Source: Patescibacteria group bacterium
GTDB lineage: Bacteria; Patescibacteriota; Minisyncoccia; UBA6257; Colwellbacteraceae
Direction: 5' to 3'
Length of the DNA: 14,579 nt
NCBI GenBank assembly: GCA_018826645.1
Contig: JAHJZF010000041.1
Coordinates: 1-14,579 of the forward strand
The notes below the pieces were generated by a model. The model was not told where the DNA came from and made no database searches. It saw only the letters and a program-made list of their open reading frames with translations. The position numbers and the translations under genes are program-made. Shown piece by piece: positions 14,245-14,579 of this stretch. Within the stretch, counting starts at the first letter, position 1; every line of letters begins with the position of its first letter.

Positions 14245-14579
14245 CTATTTATCTTCCTTTTCAATCTTCTTTTTAGCCTCTTTAACAGGCGCCTCCTCTC
14301 CCCTTACCTCTATGTCAGATATTTTCTTGAGGTGGTCGCTTAAAACATTGGCCGCTTTGTGAAGAGCGTTAGAAGGGGATATTGTCCCGTCGGTTTCAAT
14401 ATCAAGCTTAACCCTATTGTAGTCAGTGCGCTCTCCTACACGCATATTCTCTACTGTGAAATTAACATTAACCACGGGTGAGAAAATTGCATCTAGGGCG
14501 ACTGTTCCGATGGGAAGCCTGTCTATCTTTTGCGATTCCACCGGTACGTAGCCTAAGCCCTTCTCTACCGTTAGCACCA
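14245..14579 (-). CDS. rpoA: RNA polymerase alpha subunit, 3' part (no C-terminal domain)
   Basis: The last 111 residues or so of RpoA; the gene starts beyond the window. VEKGLGYVPVES, PIGTVALDAIFSPVVNVNF, VENMRVGERTDYNRVKLDIE and the TDGTISPSNALHKAANVLSD helix are the end of the alpha N-terminal domain, which dimerises and holds beta and beta'. After SDHL only 27 residues remain, a charged tail (KEAKKKIEKEDK) ending in a stop. E. coli RpoA continues for a linker and an 80-residue DNA- and activator-binding domain, which is absent here. The stop lies 10 nt before rplQ, so no separate C-terminal domain gene can follow directly. Confidence 0.95.
   Translation of the reverse strand, partial: VLTVEKGLGYVPVESQKIDRLPIGTVALDAIFSPVVNVNFTVENMRVGERTDYNRVKLDIETDGTISPSNALHKAANVLSDHLKKISDIEVRGEEAPVKEAKKKIEKEDK

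Noticed and set aside
1..14579. Alternative genetic code with UGA read as glycine, as in some CPR lineages
   Set aside because: uvrA, uvrB and rplM end at UGA exactly where the proteins or operon structure require a stop, and no in-frame UGA interrupts conserved sequence.
1..14579. tRNA genes, CRISPR arrays, insertion sequences or phage genes
   Set aside because: Both strands were scanned by eye for GTTCGA-type arms, regular short repeats and transposase or integrase motifs; none was seen.

Overview
The window looks like chromosomal DNA from a streamlined bacterium, most likely Patescibacteria (CPR), probably of the Parcubacteria group. The evidence is indirect: moderate GC, very tight gene packing with 1-35 nt overlaps, most starts lacking a clear Shine-Dalgarno (SD) site, and several universal proteins shorter than textbook versions (UvrA without its insertion domain, RpoA without its C-terminal domain, short L13 and LysRS). 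UGA is used as a stop (uvrA, uvrB), so the genetic code is standard. Placement below phylum level is inference.

Layout, read mostly on the minus strand from right to left. (1) 14579-11950: the end of the ribosomal/RNA polymerase operon, rpoA (partial)-rplQ-rplM-rpsI, followed without a gap by a small membrane protein and a family-2 glycosyltransferase, ending at a stem-loop terminator. (2) 11929-11289: greA as its own unit, with a candidate promoter and two candidate terminators behind it. (3) 11213-7940: lysS-serS-ftsQ-like, a tight three-gene unit. (4) 7931-6111: the only plus-strand gene, a large lipid-carrier-dependent GT-C glycosyltransferase. It is divergent from a DUF4258-like small gene (6090-5791), and the 20 bp between the two start codons holds a perfect TATAAT on each strand. 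(5) 5736-5047: a GC-rich block with two unknown, translationally coupled small genes that have strong SD sites, preceded by a palindrome and followed by interleaved inverted repeats. (6) 4965-1: uvrB-uvrA-uvrC (partial), a complete nucleotide-excision-repair cluster.

UvrA and UvrB recognise and verify bulky DNA lesions and UvrC makes the incisions, so the cluster supplies the core pathway in one place. The two glycosyltransferases fit a shared route in which the GT2 enzyme charges a polyprenyl-phosphate carrier and the GT-C enzyme transfers the sugar outside the membrane; that link is inferred from family knowledge. The rest is core translation, transcription and division machinery. The best candidates for new biology are the GC-rich two-gene cassette with its flanking structures, the insertion-domain-less UvrA with one zinc cysteine changed to aspartate, the RpoA lacking its C-terminal domain, and the divergent promoter pair whose transcripts would be nearly leaderless. 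No tRNA, rRNA, CRISPR array, transposase or phage gene was seen.
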